Below are positions 1 to 8,751 of a DNA stretch of 64,000 nt, one piece after another. The number at the start of each line of letters is the position of its first letter. Within the stretch, counting starts at the first letter, position 1. The notes under the pieces were generated by a model. It made no database searches and was not told the DNA's origin. It saw only the letters and a list, made by a program, of their open reading frames with translations. Made by a program: the position numbers and the translations under genes. Source of the stretch: Streptomyces lienomycini (lineage in GTDB: Bacteria; Actinomycetota; Actinomycetes; Streptomycetales; Streptomycetaceae); NCBI RefSeq assembly GCF_027947595.1, contig NZ_CP116257.1, positions 3,162,001 through 3,226,000 of the forward strand, written 5' to 3'.

Positions 1-912
1 CCGTGACAGCGCGGACAGCCACGGCCTGACGATGCGGCACAGCGCCGAGTCCTCCCAGGCGACCACGGACACGTCCGCCGGCACCCCGAACCCGAGTCCG
101 GCCGCGGCGGCGACCCCGGCGACGGCCATCACGTCGTTGTCGTAGATCAGGGCGGTCGGGGGCGCGGGCGCCTCCAGCAGACGGCGGGTGACCGCCGCGC
201 CCTGGGCGTCGGAGTAGTCGGTGGTCACCGACTTGACCTCGCCGAGTCCGCGCCGACCCGCCTCGGCACGCAGGGCGCGGATGCGGCGCTCGGTGTGGGC
301 GAGGTCCGGCAGTCCGGCGACGTGCACGATCCGCCGGTGGCCGAGCGCGTGCAGCCCGTCCACCAGCGCGGCCATCGCGCCCGCGTCGTCCGCCCACACC
401 GTCGACAGCCCCGGGTGGCGTTCGTCCGGCGCACCGCCGATCACCACGGCGGGCAGACCGAGTTCGTCCAGCAGGTCCGGGCGCGGATCGTCGGTGCGCG
501 GATCGACCACCAGCACGCCGTCCACCCGGTGCTCCGCCCACCAGCGCCGGTAGACCGCGCACTCGTCGTCCACGTCCCGCGCCACCTGGAACAGCAGCCC
601 CAGATGACGCCGTGCCAGCACCTCCTGGATGCCGGAGACCAGTTGCAGGAAGAACGAGTCCACGCCGAGCGTGTGCGCGGGCCGCGCCAGGACGAAGCCG
701 ACCGTCGCCGCGCCCTCCCCGGACAGCGCCCGCGCCGCCGTGCTGGGCCGCCAGCCGAGCTGCTCGGCCACCCGGCGCACCCGGTCCCGGGTGATCTCGG
801 AGACCCCCGGCCGGTCGTTCAGCGCGAACGACACCGCGCTCTCGGAGACCCCGGCCCGGCGCGCGATGTCCTTCATCGTCGGCCGGCGCGCGGCGGGCCG
901 CTTGGCCGGCAT
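1..912 (-). CDS. LacI-family transcriptional regulator (3' end beyond window)
   Basis: Sugar-responsive DNA-binding repressor. The protein starts MPAKRPAARRPTMKDIARR; the LacI helix-turn-helix lies at about residues 12-35 (MKDIARRAGVSESAVSFAL) and is followed by the hinge and a periplasmic-binding-protein-like ligand domain. About 304 codons are inside the window and the frame is open at base 1, so only the last few dozen residues are missing. It is divergent from the sugar-binding lipoprotein gene at 1130, and two near-identical palindromes lie between them. It probably represses the mannoside operon to its right and itself. The family is clear; the inducer is inferred only from context. Confidence 0.93.
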   Translation of the reverse strand, partial: MPAKRPAARRPTMKDIARRAGVSESAVSFALNDRPGVSEITRDRVRRVAEQLGWRPSTAARALSGEGAATVGFVLARPAHTLGVDSFFLQLVSGIQEVLARRHLGLLFQVARDVDDECAVYRRWWAEHRVDGVLVVDPRTDDPRPDLLDELGLPAVVIGGAPDERHPGLSTVWADDAGAMAALVDGLHALGHRRIVHVAGLPDLAHTERRIRALRAEAGRRGLGEVKSVTTDYSDAQGAAVTRRLLEAPAPPTALIYDNDVMAVAGVAAAAGLGFGVPADVSVVAWEDSALCRIVRPWLSALSR

Positions 913-938
913 GCGCACTCCTCACTTCGATGCATGCG

Positions 939-976
939 CTAAAGCGCTTGAGTGGAAAGATCCTAAAGCGCATTAG
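939..976. promoter_or_regulatory. Tandem LacI-type operators
   Basis: Two 14-bp near-palindromes, ctaaagcgcttgag (939-952) and ctaaagcgcattag (963-976), start 24 bp apart in the divergent region. Both keep the core ctaaagcgc and each half-site pair has one mismatch; central CG dyads are typical of LacI/GalR sites. A partial third match (actaatgc, inverse of gcattagt) lies at 1017-1024. They are the likely binding sites of the adjacent LacI protein. The -35/-10 elements are not clear; TTGACG at 1042 is one candidate. Confidence 0.7.
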
Positions 977-1129
977 TGATACGTGGCAAGTGGCTGTCCA
1001 TACGGCTCTGACGTGCACTAATGCTGTTGGTGGGACTTTAGTTGACGGCAATCCATTGACTTTCCGAACAATCGCCGTGCATGGTCGCTGGCATCCCACC
1101 GCCGACGTCCTCCAGGGAGACGTGTCACC

Positions 1130-2419
1130 GTGCCCATCTCGCGCAGAACATTCGCCGCCGCCGTCGCCGCCCTCGTCCTGCCGCTCAGCGCCTGCGGCTC
1201 CGGGGACGACGGCGGCGGCTCGACCGACGCCTCGGGCAAGGTCGAGGGCGACATCACCTTCCAGACCTGGAACCTGCGGGCCAACTTCAAGGACTACTTC
1301 GAGGGCCTGATCGCCGACTTCGAGAAGAAGTACCCCGGCACCCACGTCAAGTGGGTCGACCAGCCCGGCGAGGGCTACGCTGACAAGATCAGCGCCGACG
1401 CCGCCGGCGGCACCCTGCCCGACGTCGTCAACGTCTCCCCGGACCTCGTCGCCCCGCTCGCCGGGGCGGGCCTCGCCCTCGACCTGGAGAAGGCGGCCGG
1501 CCAGTACGAGAAGGAGTACCTGGAGGGGGCCTGGGCCAGCCACCGGATACCGGGCACGGACGGCACGTACGCCTTCCCCTGGTACCTCAACACCGGCCCG
1601 CTCTTCTACAACAAGTCCCTCTTCGAGAAGGCCGGCCTCGACCCCGAGCAGCCGCCGAAGACCTACGACGAGGTCTTCGACGCCGCGCTGAGGATCGCCG
1701 ACAAGACCGGCGGCGAGGTCGCCACGCTCGCCAACGTGCCCACCATCGAGGACTTCGGCCGCTACGGCGTCCCGCTCATGGACGAGGAGGGCACCGCCTT
1801 CGCGTTCAACGACGCCAAGGGCGTCGAACTCCTCACCCACTACAAGGAGCTGTACGACGCCAAGGCCCTCGACCCGCAGGCGCTGACCGCCACCCCCGAG
1901 TCCTCGGGGAAGAAGTTCCTCACAGGCGCCGTCGCCATGAACCCGGGCAGCGCCCTCGACCTCGCCAACTTCAAGAAGCAGGCGCCGAACCTGTACGAGA
2001 ACATCGGCATCACCGACCAGATCACCAGCACCGGCCACGTCAACATGTACGTCATGGGCCTGATGGTGAACGCGCGGAGCGAGCGCAAGCCCGCCGCGGT
2101 CGCCTTCGCGCACTACGTCACCGACGCGGCCCACCAGATGTCGTTCGCCAAGCAGGTCGCCATCTTCCCGAGCACCGCCGGTTCGCTGGACGACCCGTAC
2201 TTCACCAAGGAGGACGGCACCGACGAGACCCGCGTCCGGGTCGCCGCCGCCAAGTCGCTGAAGACGGCCGTCAACTACACGCCCGTGCTGTTCAGCGAGC
2301 AGATGAAGACCGAGCTGCGCAACGAGGTCGCCAAGGCGCTCCAGGGCAAGCAGAGCCCGAAGGAAGCCCTCGACAATGCTGTCAAGGCGTGCGACCGGCT
2401 CCTCCAGCAGCAGGGCTGA
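1130..2419 (+). CDS. Extracellular sugar-binding lipoprotein of an ABC importer
   Basis: Solute-binding component that captures a sugar outside the membrane and passes it to the two permeases downstream. The GTG start is preceded by gggag. The N-terminus has SRRTF followed by a hydrophobic stretch and the lipobox LSAC with Cys22 as lipidation site, suggesting Tat-exported lipoprotein. The 429-residue length and the fold (TFQTWNL near the mature N-terminus, FPWYLNTGPLFYN mid-protein) fit the family-1 extracellular binding proteins. It is the first gene of a tight operon with two permeases and two glycoside hydrolases. The ligand is inferred to be a mannoside from the GH38 neighbour. No ATPase gene is present, so a shared MsiK-type ATPase elsewhere is likely. 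Confidence 0.93.
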   Translation: MPISRRTFAAAVAALVLPLSACGSGDDGGGSTDASGKVEGDITFQTWNLRANFKDYFEGLIADFEKKYPGTHVKWVDQPGEGYADKISADAAGGTLPDVVNVSPDLVAPLAGAGLALDLEKAAGQYEKEYLEGAWASHRIPGTDGTYAFPWYLNTGPLFYNKSLFEKAGLDPEQPPKTYDEVFDAALRIADKTGGEVATLANVPTIEDFGRYGVPLMDEEGTAFAFNDAKGVELLTHYKELYDAKALDPQALTATPESSGKKFLTGAVAMNPGSALDLANFKKQAPNLYENIGITDQITSTGHVNMYVMGLMVNARSERKPAAVAFAHYVTDAAHQMSFAKQVAIFPSTAGSLDDPYFTKEDGTDETRVRVAAAKSLKTAVNYTPVLFSEQMKTELRNEVAKALQGKQSPKEALDNAVKACDRLLQQQG

Positions 2420-2425
2420 GGCGTC

Positions 2426-3361
2426 ATGGCGAGTCCCACCACCCTCACCCCCGGCACCCCGGGCACCCGCAAGGGCCCCGGCGCCCGCCGCGTACGCCGC
2501 CAACTGCCCGCCAGCCCCTGGCTGTTCGCCGCGCCCGGCCTGCTGATCACCGGCGCGTTCATCCTGTACCCCTTCGTCTCCACGCTGGTCAACTCCTTCA
2601 CCGACCGCCGCACGCTGATCCCGGGCGAGTTCGTGGGCCTCGACAACTTCCGCGAGCTGCTCCACGACGACATGTTCTGGATCGGCCTGCGCAACAGTTC
2701 CCTGTACGTCCTCGGGGTCGTTCCCGCACTGGTCCTGCTGCCGCTGCTGCTCGCCCTGCTGGTGCAGAAGAACATCCCCGGCATCACCTTCTTCCGCTCG
2801 GCCTTCTACACCCCGGTCGTCGCCTCGATCGTCGTCGTCGGGCTGATCTGGGTCTGGCTCCTCGACGAGCGCGGCCTGGTCAACTCCCTGCTGGAGACGC
2901 TCGGCGCGAGTCCCGTCGGCTTCCTCAGCGACCAGTGGCTGATCCTGCTCAGCGCGATGGGCGTCACGGTCTGGAAGGGCCTCGGCTACTACATGATCAT
3001 TTACCTGGCGGCGCTGGCCAACGTGCCGCGCGAGCTGCACGAGGCGGCCGCAGTGGACGGCGCGGGCGCGGTCCGCCGCTTCCTCACCGTCACGGTGCCC
3101 GCCGTCCGCTCCACCATGGTCCTGGTCGCCGCGCTCTCCTCGGTCGCCGCCTTCAAGGTGTTCTCCGAGGTGTACCTGATGGCGGGCCCCAACGGCGGCC
3201 CGGCCGGCGAGGACACCACCCTCGTGATGCTGGTCCAGCGCACCGGCACCGGTCTCACCGGCCGCGTCGGCTACGCCTCCGCGATCTCCGTCGTCGTCTT
3301 CGTCGTCACCGTCGTCCTGATGCTGCTCGTCCTGCGGGCCGACCGGAAGGAGGAGTCGTGA
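2426..3361 (+). CDS. Sugar ABC transporter permease (MalF-type)
   Basis: Integral membrane subunit of the importer. It has 311 residues with about six membrane segments after a basic N-terminus. The cytoplasmic coupling loop EAAAVDGAGAVRRF at about residues 206-219 is the EAA motif that contacts the ATPase. It starts 6 bp after the binding-protein gene and its stop overlaps the next permease start (GTGA), so the three are translationally coupled. Confidence 0.94.
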   Translation: MASPTTLTPGTPGTRKGPGARRVRRQLPASPWLFAAPGLLITGAFILYPFVSTLVNSFTDRRTLIPGEFVGLDNFRELLHDDMFWIGLRNSSLYVLGVVPALVLLPLLLALLVQKNIPGITFFRSAFYTPVVASIVVVGLIWVWLLDERGLVNSLLETLGASPVGFLSDQWLILLSAMGVTVWKGLGYYMIIYLAALANVPRELHEAAAVDGAGAVRRFLTVTVPAVRSTMVLVAALSSVAAFKVFSEVYLMAGPNGGPAGEDTTLVMLVQRTGTGLTGRVGYASAISVVVFVVTVVLMLLVLRADRKEES

Positions 3362-4284
3362 GCCTCGCCGAGAAGGCCCGCCCCGCAGAGAACCCCCGGG
3401 CCGCCGGCCGGAAGCGGGAGGGGGCACGCGAACCCCGGATCACCGACGAACACGGCCGCCGCATCCGGGGGTGGGAACTGGCCCTGCGCTACCTGCTCCT
3501 GCTCGGCGTCCTCGCCCTGACCATCGGCCCGTTCCTGTGGCAGCTGTCGACCTCGCTCAAAGGCCCGACCGAGGACATCTTCAGCTCCCCGCCGAAGTTC
3601 CTGCCCTCCGACCCCACCCTGCACAACTACGAGCGGGTCGCCGACACCATCCCCGTGTGGGACTACGCCCTGAACTCGCTGAAGGTCGCCGCCGCCAACG
3701 TCGTCACCAACTGCGTCGGCGCCGCCCTCGCCGGCTACGCCCTGGCCCGCCTGCGCTACCGCGGCCGGCGCGTCGCCACCCTGGTGTTCATCCTGGCCAT
3801 GCTCGTGCCCGTGGAGGGCATCATCATCGCCCAGTTCACCACCATGCGGGAGCTGGGCCTCAACAACACCCTCGTCGGCGTACTGCTGCCCGGCTGCGTC
3901 AGCGCCCTCAACGTGCTCCTCATGCGCAACGCCTTCCTCAACCTCCCCTACGAGATCGAGGAGGCGGCCTTCGTCGACGGCGCCAACGTCTGGCAGCGGT
4001 TCTGCCGGATCGCGCTGCCCGCGGTGAAGGGCACCCTCGCCGTCGTCGCGATCTTCGCCTTCATGGGCGCCTGGGACGACTTCCTGTGGCCCCTGATCGT
4101 GCTGAGCGACCCCTCCAGGTTCACCCTGACCATCGGCCTGAACTACCTGCACGGCACCTTCGCCAACGACGAACGCCTCGTCGCCGCGGGCACCATCATC
4201 GCCGTGGCGCCGCTCATCGCCCTCTTCGCCTGCCTCCAGCGGTACTTCTTCCGCGGAGTCGGCGAGGGCGCCGTCAAGGGCTGA
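3358..4284 (+). CDS. Sugar ABC transporter permease (MalG-type)
   Basis: Second membrane subunit of the importer, 308 residues. The GTG start at 3358 overlaps the previous stop by 4 bp, with a ggaagg/aggag ribosome-binding site inside the upstream gene. A charged cytoplasmic N-terminus of about 40 residues precedes the first membrane segment. The EAA loop reads EIEEAAFVDGANVWQRF near residue 200, and the C-terminal RYFFRGVGEGAVKG is typical of MalG-type subunits. It is followed after 45 bp by the GH5-like hydrolase. Confidence 0.94.
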   Translation: MSLAEKARPAENPRAAGRKREGAREPRITDEHGRRIRGWELALRYLLLLGVLALTIGPFLWQLSTSLKGPTEDIFSSPPKFLPSDPTLHNYERVADTIPVWDYALNSLKVAAANVVTNCVGAALAGYALARLRYRGRRVATLVFILAMLVPVEGIIIAQFTTMRELGLNNTLVGVLLPGCVSALNVLLMRNAFLNLPYEIEEAAFVDGANVWQRFCRIALPAVKGTLAVVAIFAFMGAWDDFLWPLIVLSDPSRFTLTIGLNYLHGTFANDERLVAAGTIIAVAPLIALFACLQRYFFRGVGEGAVKG

Positions 4285-4329
4285 CCCGGCCCCACGCCCG
4301 CACTCCCCCCCCCGTCACAAGGACACCGC

Positions 4330-5622
4330 ATGCCTTCTGCCGTGCGCTTCGGCGTCAACTACACCCCGAGCGTCGGGTGGTTCCACCACTGGCTCGACTT
4401 CGACCTCGACTCCGTACGCGCCGACCTCGACTCCGTCGCCGCCCTCGAGGTGGACCACATCCGGGTCTTCCCGCTGTGGCCCTACTTCCAGCCCAACCGC
4501 TCCCTGATCCGCGAGCGCGCCGTAGAGGACCTGGCGGCGCTGGTCGACGCGGCGGGCGAACGCGGCCTCGACGTCAACGTGGACGGCCTCCAGGGCCACC
4601 TGAGCAGCTTCGACTTCGTGCCGGCCTGGACCCGCACCTGGCACCGCCGCAACCTGTTCACCGACCCCGACGTCATCGACGGCCAGGCCACCTACCTGCG
4701 CACCCTCGCCGCAGCCCTGGCCGGCCGGTCCAACTTCCTCGGCATGACCCTCGGCAACGAGGTCAACCAGTTCTCCGCCGGACCCCACCCCGACCCGGAC
4801 CGCGCCACCGGCGACCAGATCGACGCCTGGCTGGAGCGGATGCTGGCCGCCTGCGAGGAGGGCGCCCCGGGCCGCATGCACCTGCACGCCGAGTACGACG
4901 CCACCTGGTACCAGGACGACCAGCCCTTCACCCCGGCCCAGGCCGCCCGGCGCGGTGCCGTCACGGCCGTGCACTCCTGGGTCTTCAACGGCACCGCCCA
5001 GCGCCACGGCCGCACCTCGGTGCCCAGCGAGCACCACGCCGCCTACCTGATCGAGCTGAGCAAGGCCTGGGCCGACGACCCGCACCGCCCCGTCTGGCTC
5101 CAGGAGGTCGGCGCCCCCGCCCCGCTCGTCCCCGCCGAGCACGCCGCCGCCTTCACCGAGGCGACCGTCGAGAACGCCCTGGACTGCCCCGGGCTGTGGG
5201 GCGTCACCTGGTGGTGCTCCCACGACGTGTCCCGGACGCTGGCCGACTTCCCGGAGCTGGAGTACGGGCTCGGGCTGCTCACCAACGACCGCCGCCCCAA
5301 GGACACGGCCCACGCCCTGACCCGCGCGGCCCGCTCGGTCCGCGAGGGCGCCCGCACCGCCCCCGCCCCGCGCACCACCGCGCTGGCCGTCCCCGCCGAC
5401 CCGGCCGTGCGCTCGGCCTGCGCCCCCGGCGGTGCCGTCTTCGACGCGTTCTTCCGGCTGGTCGCCGACGGCGCCCGCCCCACCACCGTCCTCGACACAC
5501 GCGCCGCCGACCCCGGACACCTCGCGGCCCGCGGCATCACCGAGGTCGTCACCCCCGACGACGTACGCGCCGACCCCCGCCCGCACGGTTCGGACCGCGC
5601 CCGGCGGGGGAGCTGTACCTGA
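4330..5622 (+). CDS. GH5-like glycoside hydrolase (clan GH-A fold)
   Basis: Predicted retaining glycoside hydrolase acting on a manno- or glucosaccharide. It has no evident signal peptide, so it probably works in the cytoplasm on imported oligosaccharide. The TIM-barrel start FGVNYTPSVGWFHHW, the acid/base motif GNEVNQF with Glu144 and the nucleophile motif WLQEVGAP with Glu259 are visible; their spacing suits clan GH-A. The start follows an aagga ribosome-binding site. The last part (after TEVVTPDDVRADP) reads RPHGSDRARRGSCT, while two other frames across 5575-5625 give TVRTAPGG and GELYLTS, so the true C-terminus is uncertain. It lies between the importer and the alpha-mannosidase and probably shares their transcript. 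Confidence 0.82.
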   Translation: MPSAVRFGVNYTPSVGWFHHWLDFDLDSVRADLDSVAALEVDHIRVFPLWPYFQPNRSLIRERAVEDLAALVDAAGERGLDVNVDGLQGHLSSFDFVPAWTRTWHRRNLFTDPDVIDGQATYLRTLAAALAGRSNFLGMTLGNEVNQFSAGPHPDPDRATGDQIDAWLERMLAACEEGAPGRMHLHAEYDATWYQDDQPFTPAQAARRGAVTAVHSWVFNGTAQRHGRTSVPSEHHAAYLIELSKAWADDPHRPVWLQEVGAPAPLVPAEHAAAFTEATVENALDCPGLWGVTWWCSHDVSRTLADFPELEYGLGLLTNDRRPKDTAHALTRAARSVREGARTAPAPRTTALAVPADPAVRSACAPGGAVFDAFFRLVADGARPTTVLDTRAADPGHLAARGITEVVTPDDVRADPRPHGSDRARRGSCT

Positions 5623-5685
5623 CGTCGCCCCCGTCCTCGTCACCCACCCCCGGCAACCACCCGCACCCGACCCCGGAGCACCCGC

Positions 5686-8600
5686 ATGCATGACGACCGC
5701 AACCTGGTCGAAGCCCGCCTCAAGCGCGTCCTCGACGAGCGCGTCCGCCCCGCCCTCTACCCCGAGTCCGTCCCACTGGACGTGGCGGTCTGGAACGCGC
5801 CCGGCGAGCCCGTCCCCGTCGAGGAGGGACTCGCGGCCGAACCCGAGCCCATCGAGGTCGGCGCCCGCTGGGGCGCCCCCTGGGGCACCAGCTGGTTCCG
5901 CGTCACCGGCACCGTGCCCGAGGCATGGGCCGGGAAGACCGTGGAGGCGATCCTCGACCTCGGCTTCGACGAGAACATGCCCGGGTTCCAGTGCGAGGGG
6001 CTGGTCTACCGCCCCGACGGCACCCCCGTGAAGGGCCTCAACCCGCGCAACCAGTGGGTGCGGATCGGCGCCCCCGCCGAGGGCGGCGAGCAGGTGCGCC
6101 TGCACGTCGAGGCGGCCTCCAACCCCGTCATCCTCGACTACCACCCCTTCGTGCCCACCCAGCTCGGTGACAAGGACACCGCGGGCAGCGAACCGCAGTA
6201 CACCCTGGCCCGCATGGACCTCGCCGTGCTCGACGAGACGGTGTGGAACCTGGTGCTCGACCTGGAGGTCCTCGGCGAGCTGATGGCCGAGCTGCCGGTG
6301 GAGTCGCCCCGGCGCTGGGAGATCCTGCGCGCCGTCGACAGGGCCCTGGACGCCATCGACCTCCAGGACGTCAACAGCACGGCGGAAGCGGCGCGTTCCC
6401 GTCTCACCGACGTCCTGTCCGCCCCCGCCGTGCCCTCCGCGCACCGCATCAGCGCCGTCGGCCACGCCCACATCGACTCGGCCTGGCTGTGGCCGCTGCG
6501 CGAGACCGTGCGCAAGGTCGCCCGCACCACCTCCAACATGACCGCCCTCCTGGAGGACGAGCCGGACTTCGTCTTCGCCATGTCCCAGGCCCAGCAGTGG
6601 GCGTGGGTGCGCGACCACCGGCCCGAGGTGTGGGCGCGGGTCAAGAAGGCCGTGGCCGACGGACGGTTCGTGCCGGCCGGCGGCATGTGGGTGGAGTCGG
6701 ACACCAACATGCCCGGCTCCGAGGCGATGGCCCGGCAGTTCGTGCACGGCAAGCGGTTCTTCCTCGACGAGTTCGGCGTAGAGAACGACGAGGCGTGGCT
6801 GCCGGACACCTTCGGCTTCGCCGCCGGGCTGCCGCAGATCATCAAGGCGGCGGGCGCCAAGTACCTGCTCACCCAGAAGATCTCCTGGTCCCAGACGAAC
6901 AGGTTCCCGCACCACACCTTCCGCTGGGAGGGCATCGACGGCACCCGGATCTTCACCCACTTCCCGCCCGTCGACACCTACAACTGCTCCATGAAGGGCG
7001 CCGAGATCGCCCACGCGGCGAAGAACTTCAAGGACAAGGGCGTCGCCCGGCACTCCCTCGCCCCCACCGGCTGGGGCGACGGCGGCGGCGGCACCACCCG
7101 CGAGATGGTCGCCAAGGCCGCCCGGCTGCGCGACCTCGAAGGCTCGGCGACCGTCGAGTGGGAGACCCCGCACGCCTTCTTCGAGAAGGCCGAGGCCGAG
7201 AACCCCGCCCCGCCGGTCTGGGTCGGCGAGCTGTACCTCGAACTGCACCGCGCCACCCTCACCAGCCAGGCCAGGACCAAGCAGGGCAACCGCCGCAGCG
7301 AACACCTGCTCCGCGAGGCCGAGCTGTGGGCGGCCACGGCGGCCGTACGCGCCGGGTTCCCCTACCCGTACGACGACCTGGACCGCATCTGGAAGACGGT
7401 GCTGCTGCACCAGTTCCACGACATCCTGCCCGGCTCCTCCATCGCCTGGGTGCACCGCGAGGCCCGCGCCACCTACGACCGGGTGGCCGCCGAACTGAAC
7501 GGGGTCATCGCCGCCGCCCAGCGCGCCCTGGCCGGCGAGGGCGACACCCCGCTGGTCTTCAACTCCGCCCCGCATCCCCGGGCCGGAGTCCCCGCGGGTG
7601 CCGCCGCGTCCCGTGCCGCCGAGGGCCGCACCGGCCTCGGCCCCCGCCCGGACGGCGGCCACGTCCTGGACAACGGCCTGCTGCGCGTCGAGATCGACGA
7701 GCGGGGCCTGGTCGTCTCGGCGTACGACCTCGCCGCCGACCGCGAGACGATCGCGCCGGGCGGGGCGGGCAACCTGCTCCAGCTCCACCCCGACTTCCCG
7801 AACATGTGGGACGCCTGGGACGTCGACGCGTTCTACCGCAACACGGTCACCGACCTCACCGACGCCGACGAGGTCGCCCCCGGCGACGACGGCGCCTCGG
7901 TGCGGATCGTCCGCTCCTTCGGCTCCTCGCGCGTCACCCAGGTGCTGACCCTGATGCCGGGGGAGCGGAGGCTGGAGGTGGACACCGAGGTCGACTGGCA
8001 CGAGACGGAGAAGTTCCTCAAGCTCGCCTTCCCCCTCGACGTGCACGCCGAACGGTACGCGTCGGAGACCCAGTTCGGGCACTTCCACCGGCCCACCCAC
8101 ACCAACACCAGCTGGGAGGCCGCCAAGTTCGAGGCCTGCAACCACCGGTTCGTGCACGTGGAGGAGCCGGGCTGGGGCGTCGCACTCGTTAACGACTCGA
8201 CGTACGGCCACGACGTCACCCGCACCGTCCGCACCGACGGCGACTCCGGTACGACCACCACCGTCCGGGTCTCCCTGCTGCGCGCCCCGCGCTTCCCCGA
8301 CCCCGAGACCGACCAGGGCGTCCACCGGTTCCGGCACGCACTGGTGCCCGGCGCGGGGATCGGCGACGCCGTACGCGAGGGCTGGCGGATCAACCTGCCC
8401 GAGCGGCACGTCACCGGCGGCACCGGGAAGGTCGCGCCGCTCGTCACGGTCGACCGGGACGCGGTCGTCGTCACCGCCGTCAAGCTCGCCGACGACGGCA
8501 GCGGCGACGTCGTGGTCCGCTTCCACGAGGCCCACGGCGGCCGGGTGCGCGCCACGCTCACCACCGGGTTCACGGCCACCGACGTGCAGGTGACCGACCT

Positions 8601-8709
8601 GCTGGAACGCCCGCTCGCGGACGCGGAGGCCCCCCGCGCGGACGGCGACCGGATCTCCGTACACCTGCGCCCGTTCCAGCTGATGACCCTGCGGCTGAAG
8701 CGCGCGTAG
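5686..8709 (+). CDS. Alpha-mannosidase, glycoside hydrolase family 38
   Basis: Hydrolyses alpha-mannosides, probably in the cytoplasm because no signal peptide is seen. The 1007 residues show the usual GH38 plan: an N-terminal beta domain, the catalytic domain beginning near residue 255 with zinc ligands in GHAHIDSAWLW (His262, Asp264), the nucleophile loop GGMWVESDTNMPGSE with Asp339, a further zinc-site segment QFHDILPGSS, and a long C-terminal beta-sandwich. The ATG at 5686 has GGAG 9-13 bases upstream. It is the last gene of the importer operon and the main reason for assigning mannoside use to the locus. Confidence 0.95.
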   Translation: MHDDRNLVEARLKRVLDERVRPALYPESVPLDVAVWNAPGEPVPVEEGLAAEPEPIEVGARWGAPWGTSWFRVTGTVPEAWAGKTVEAILDLGFDENMPGFQCEGLVYRPDGTPVKGLNPRNQWVRIGAPAEGGEQVRLHVEAASNPVILDYHPFVPTQLGDKDTAGSEPQYTLARMDLAVLDETVWNLVLDLEVLGELMAELPVESPRRWEILRAVDRALDAIDLQDVNSTAEAARSRLTDVLSAPAVPSAHRISAVGHAHIDSAWLWPLRETVRKVARTTSNMTALLEDEPDFVFAMSQAQQWAWVRDHRPEVWARVKKAVADGRFVPAGGMWVESDTNMPGSEAMARQFVHGKRFFLDEFGVENDEAWLPDTFGFAAGLPQIIKAAGAKYLLTQKISWSQTNRFPHHTFRWEGIDGTRIFTHFPPVDTYNCSMKGAEIAHAAKNFKDKGVARHSLAPTGWGDGGGGTTREMVAKAARLRDLEGSATVEWETPHAFFEKAEAENPAPPVWVGELYLELHRATLTSQARTKQGNRRSEHLLREAELWAATAAVRAGFPYPYDDLDRIWKTVLLHQFHDILPGSSIAWVHREARATYDRVAAELNGVIAAAQRALAGEGDTPLVFNSAPHPRAGVPAGAAASRAAEGRTGLGPRPDGGHVLDNGLLRVEIDERGLVVSAYDLAADRETIAPGGAGNLLQLHPDFPNMWDAWDVDAFYRNTVTDLTDADEVAPGDDGASVRIVRSFGSSRVTQVLTLMPGERRLEVDTEVDWHETEKFLKLAFPLDVHAERYASETQFGHFHRPTHTNTSWEAAKFEACNHRFVHVEEPGWGVALVNDSTYGHDVTRTVRTDGDSGTTTTVRVSLLRAPRFPDPETDQGVHRFRHALVPGAGIGDAVREGWRINLPERHVTGGTGKVAPLVTVDRDAVVVTAVKLADDGSGDVVVRFHEAHGGRVRATLTTGFTATDVQVTDLLERPLADAEAPRADGDRISVHLRPFQLMTLRLKRA

Positions 8710-8720
8710 CGCCGCGGCGC

Positions 8721-8751
8721 ACCCGGCTCACCCCGACGTGGTGAGCCGGGT
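8721..8751. terminator. Bidirectional hairpin terminator
   Basis: Perfect 12-bp inverted repeat, acccggctcacc (8721-8732) and ggtgagccgggt (8740-8751), with a 7-base loop. It lies between the convergent alpha-mannosidase and lipase maturation factor genes and contains the stop codon of the latter. There is no T tract, as is usual for Streptomyces terminators. Confidence 0.8.

Noticed and set aside
4315..8664. 1449-codon open frame on the minus strand opposite the GH5 and GH38 genes
   Set aside because: It is an antisense shadow produced by G/C codon bias: Val/Gly/Ala-rich, no domains, and both genes on the plus strand have catalytic motifs.
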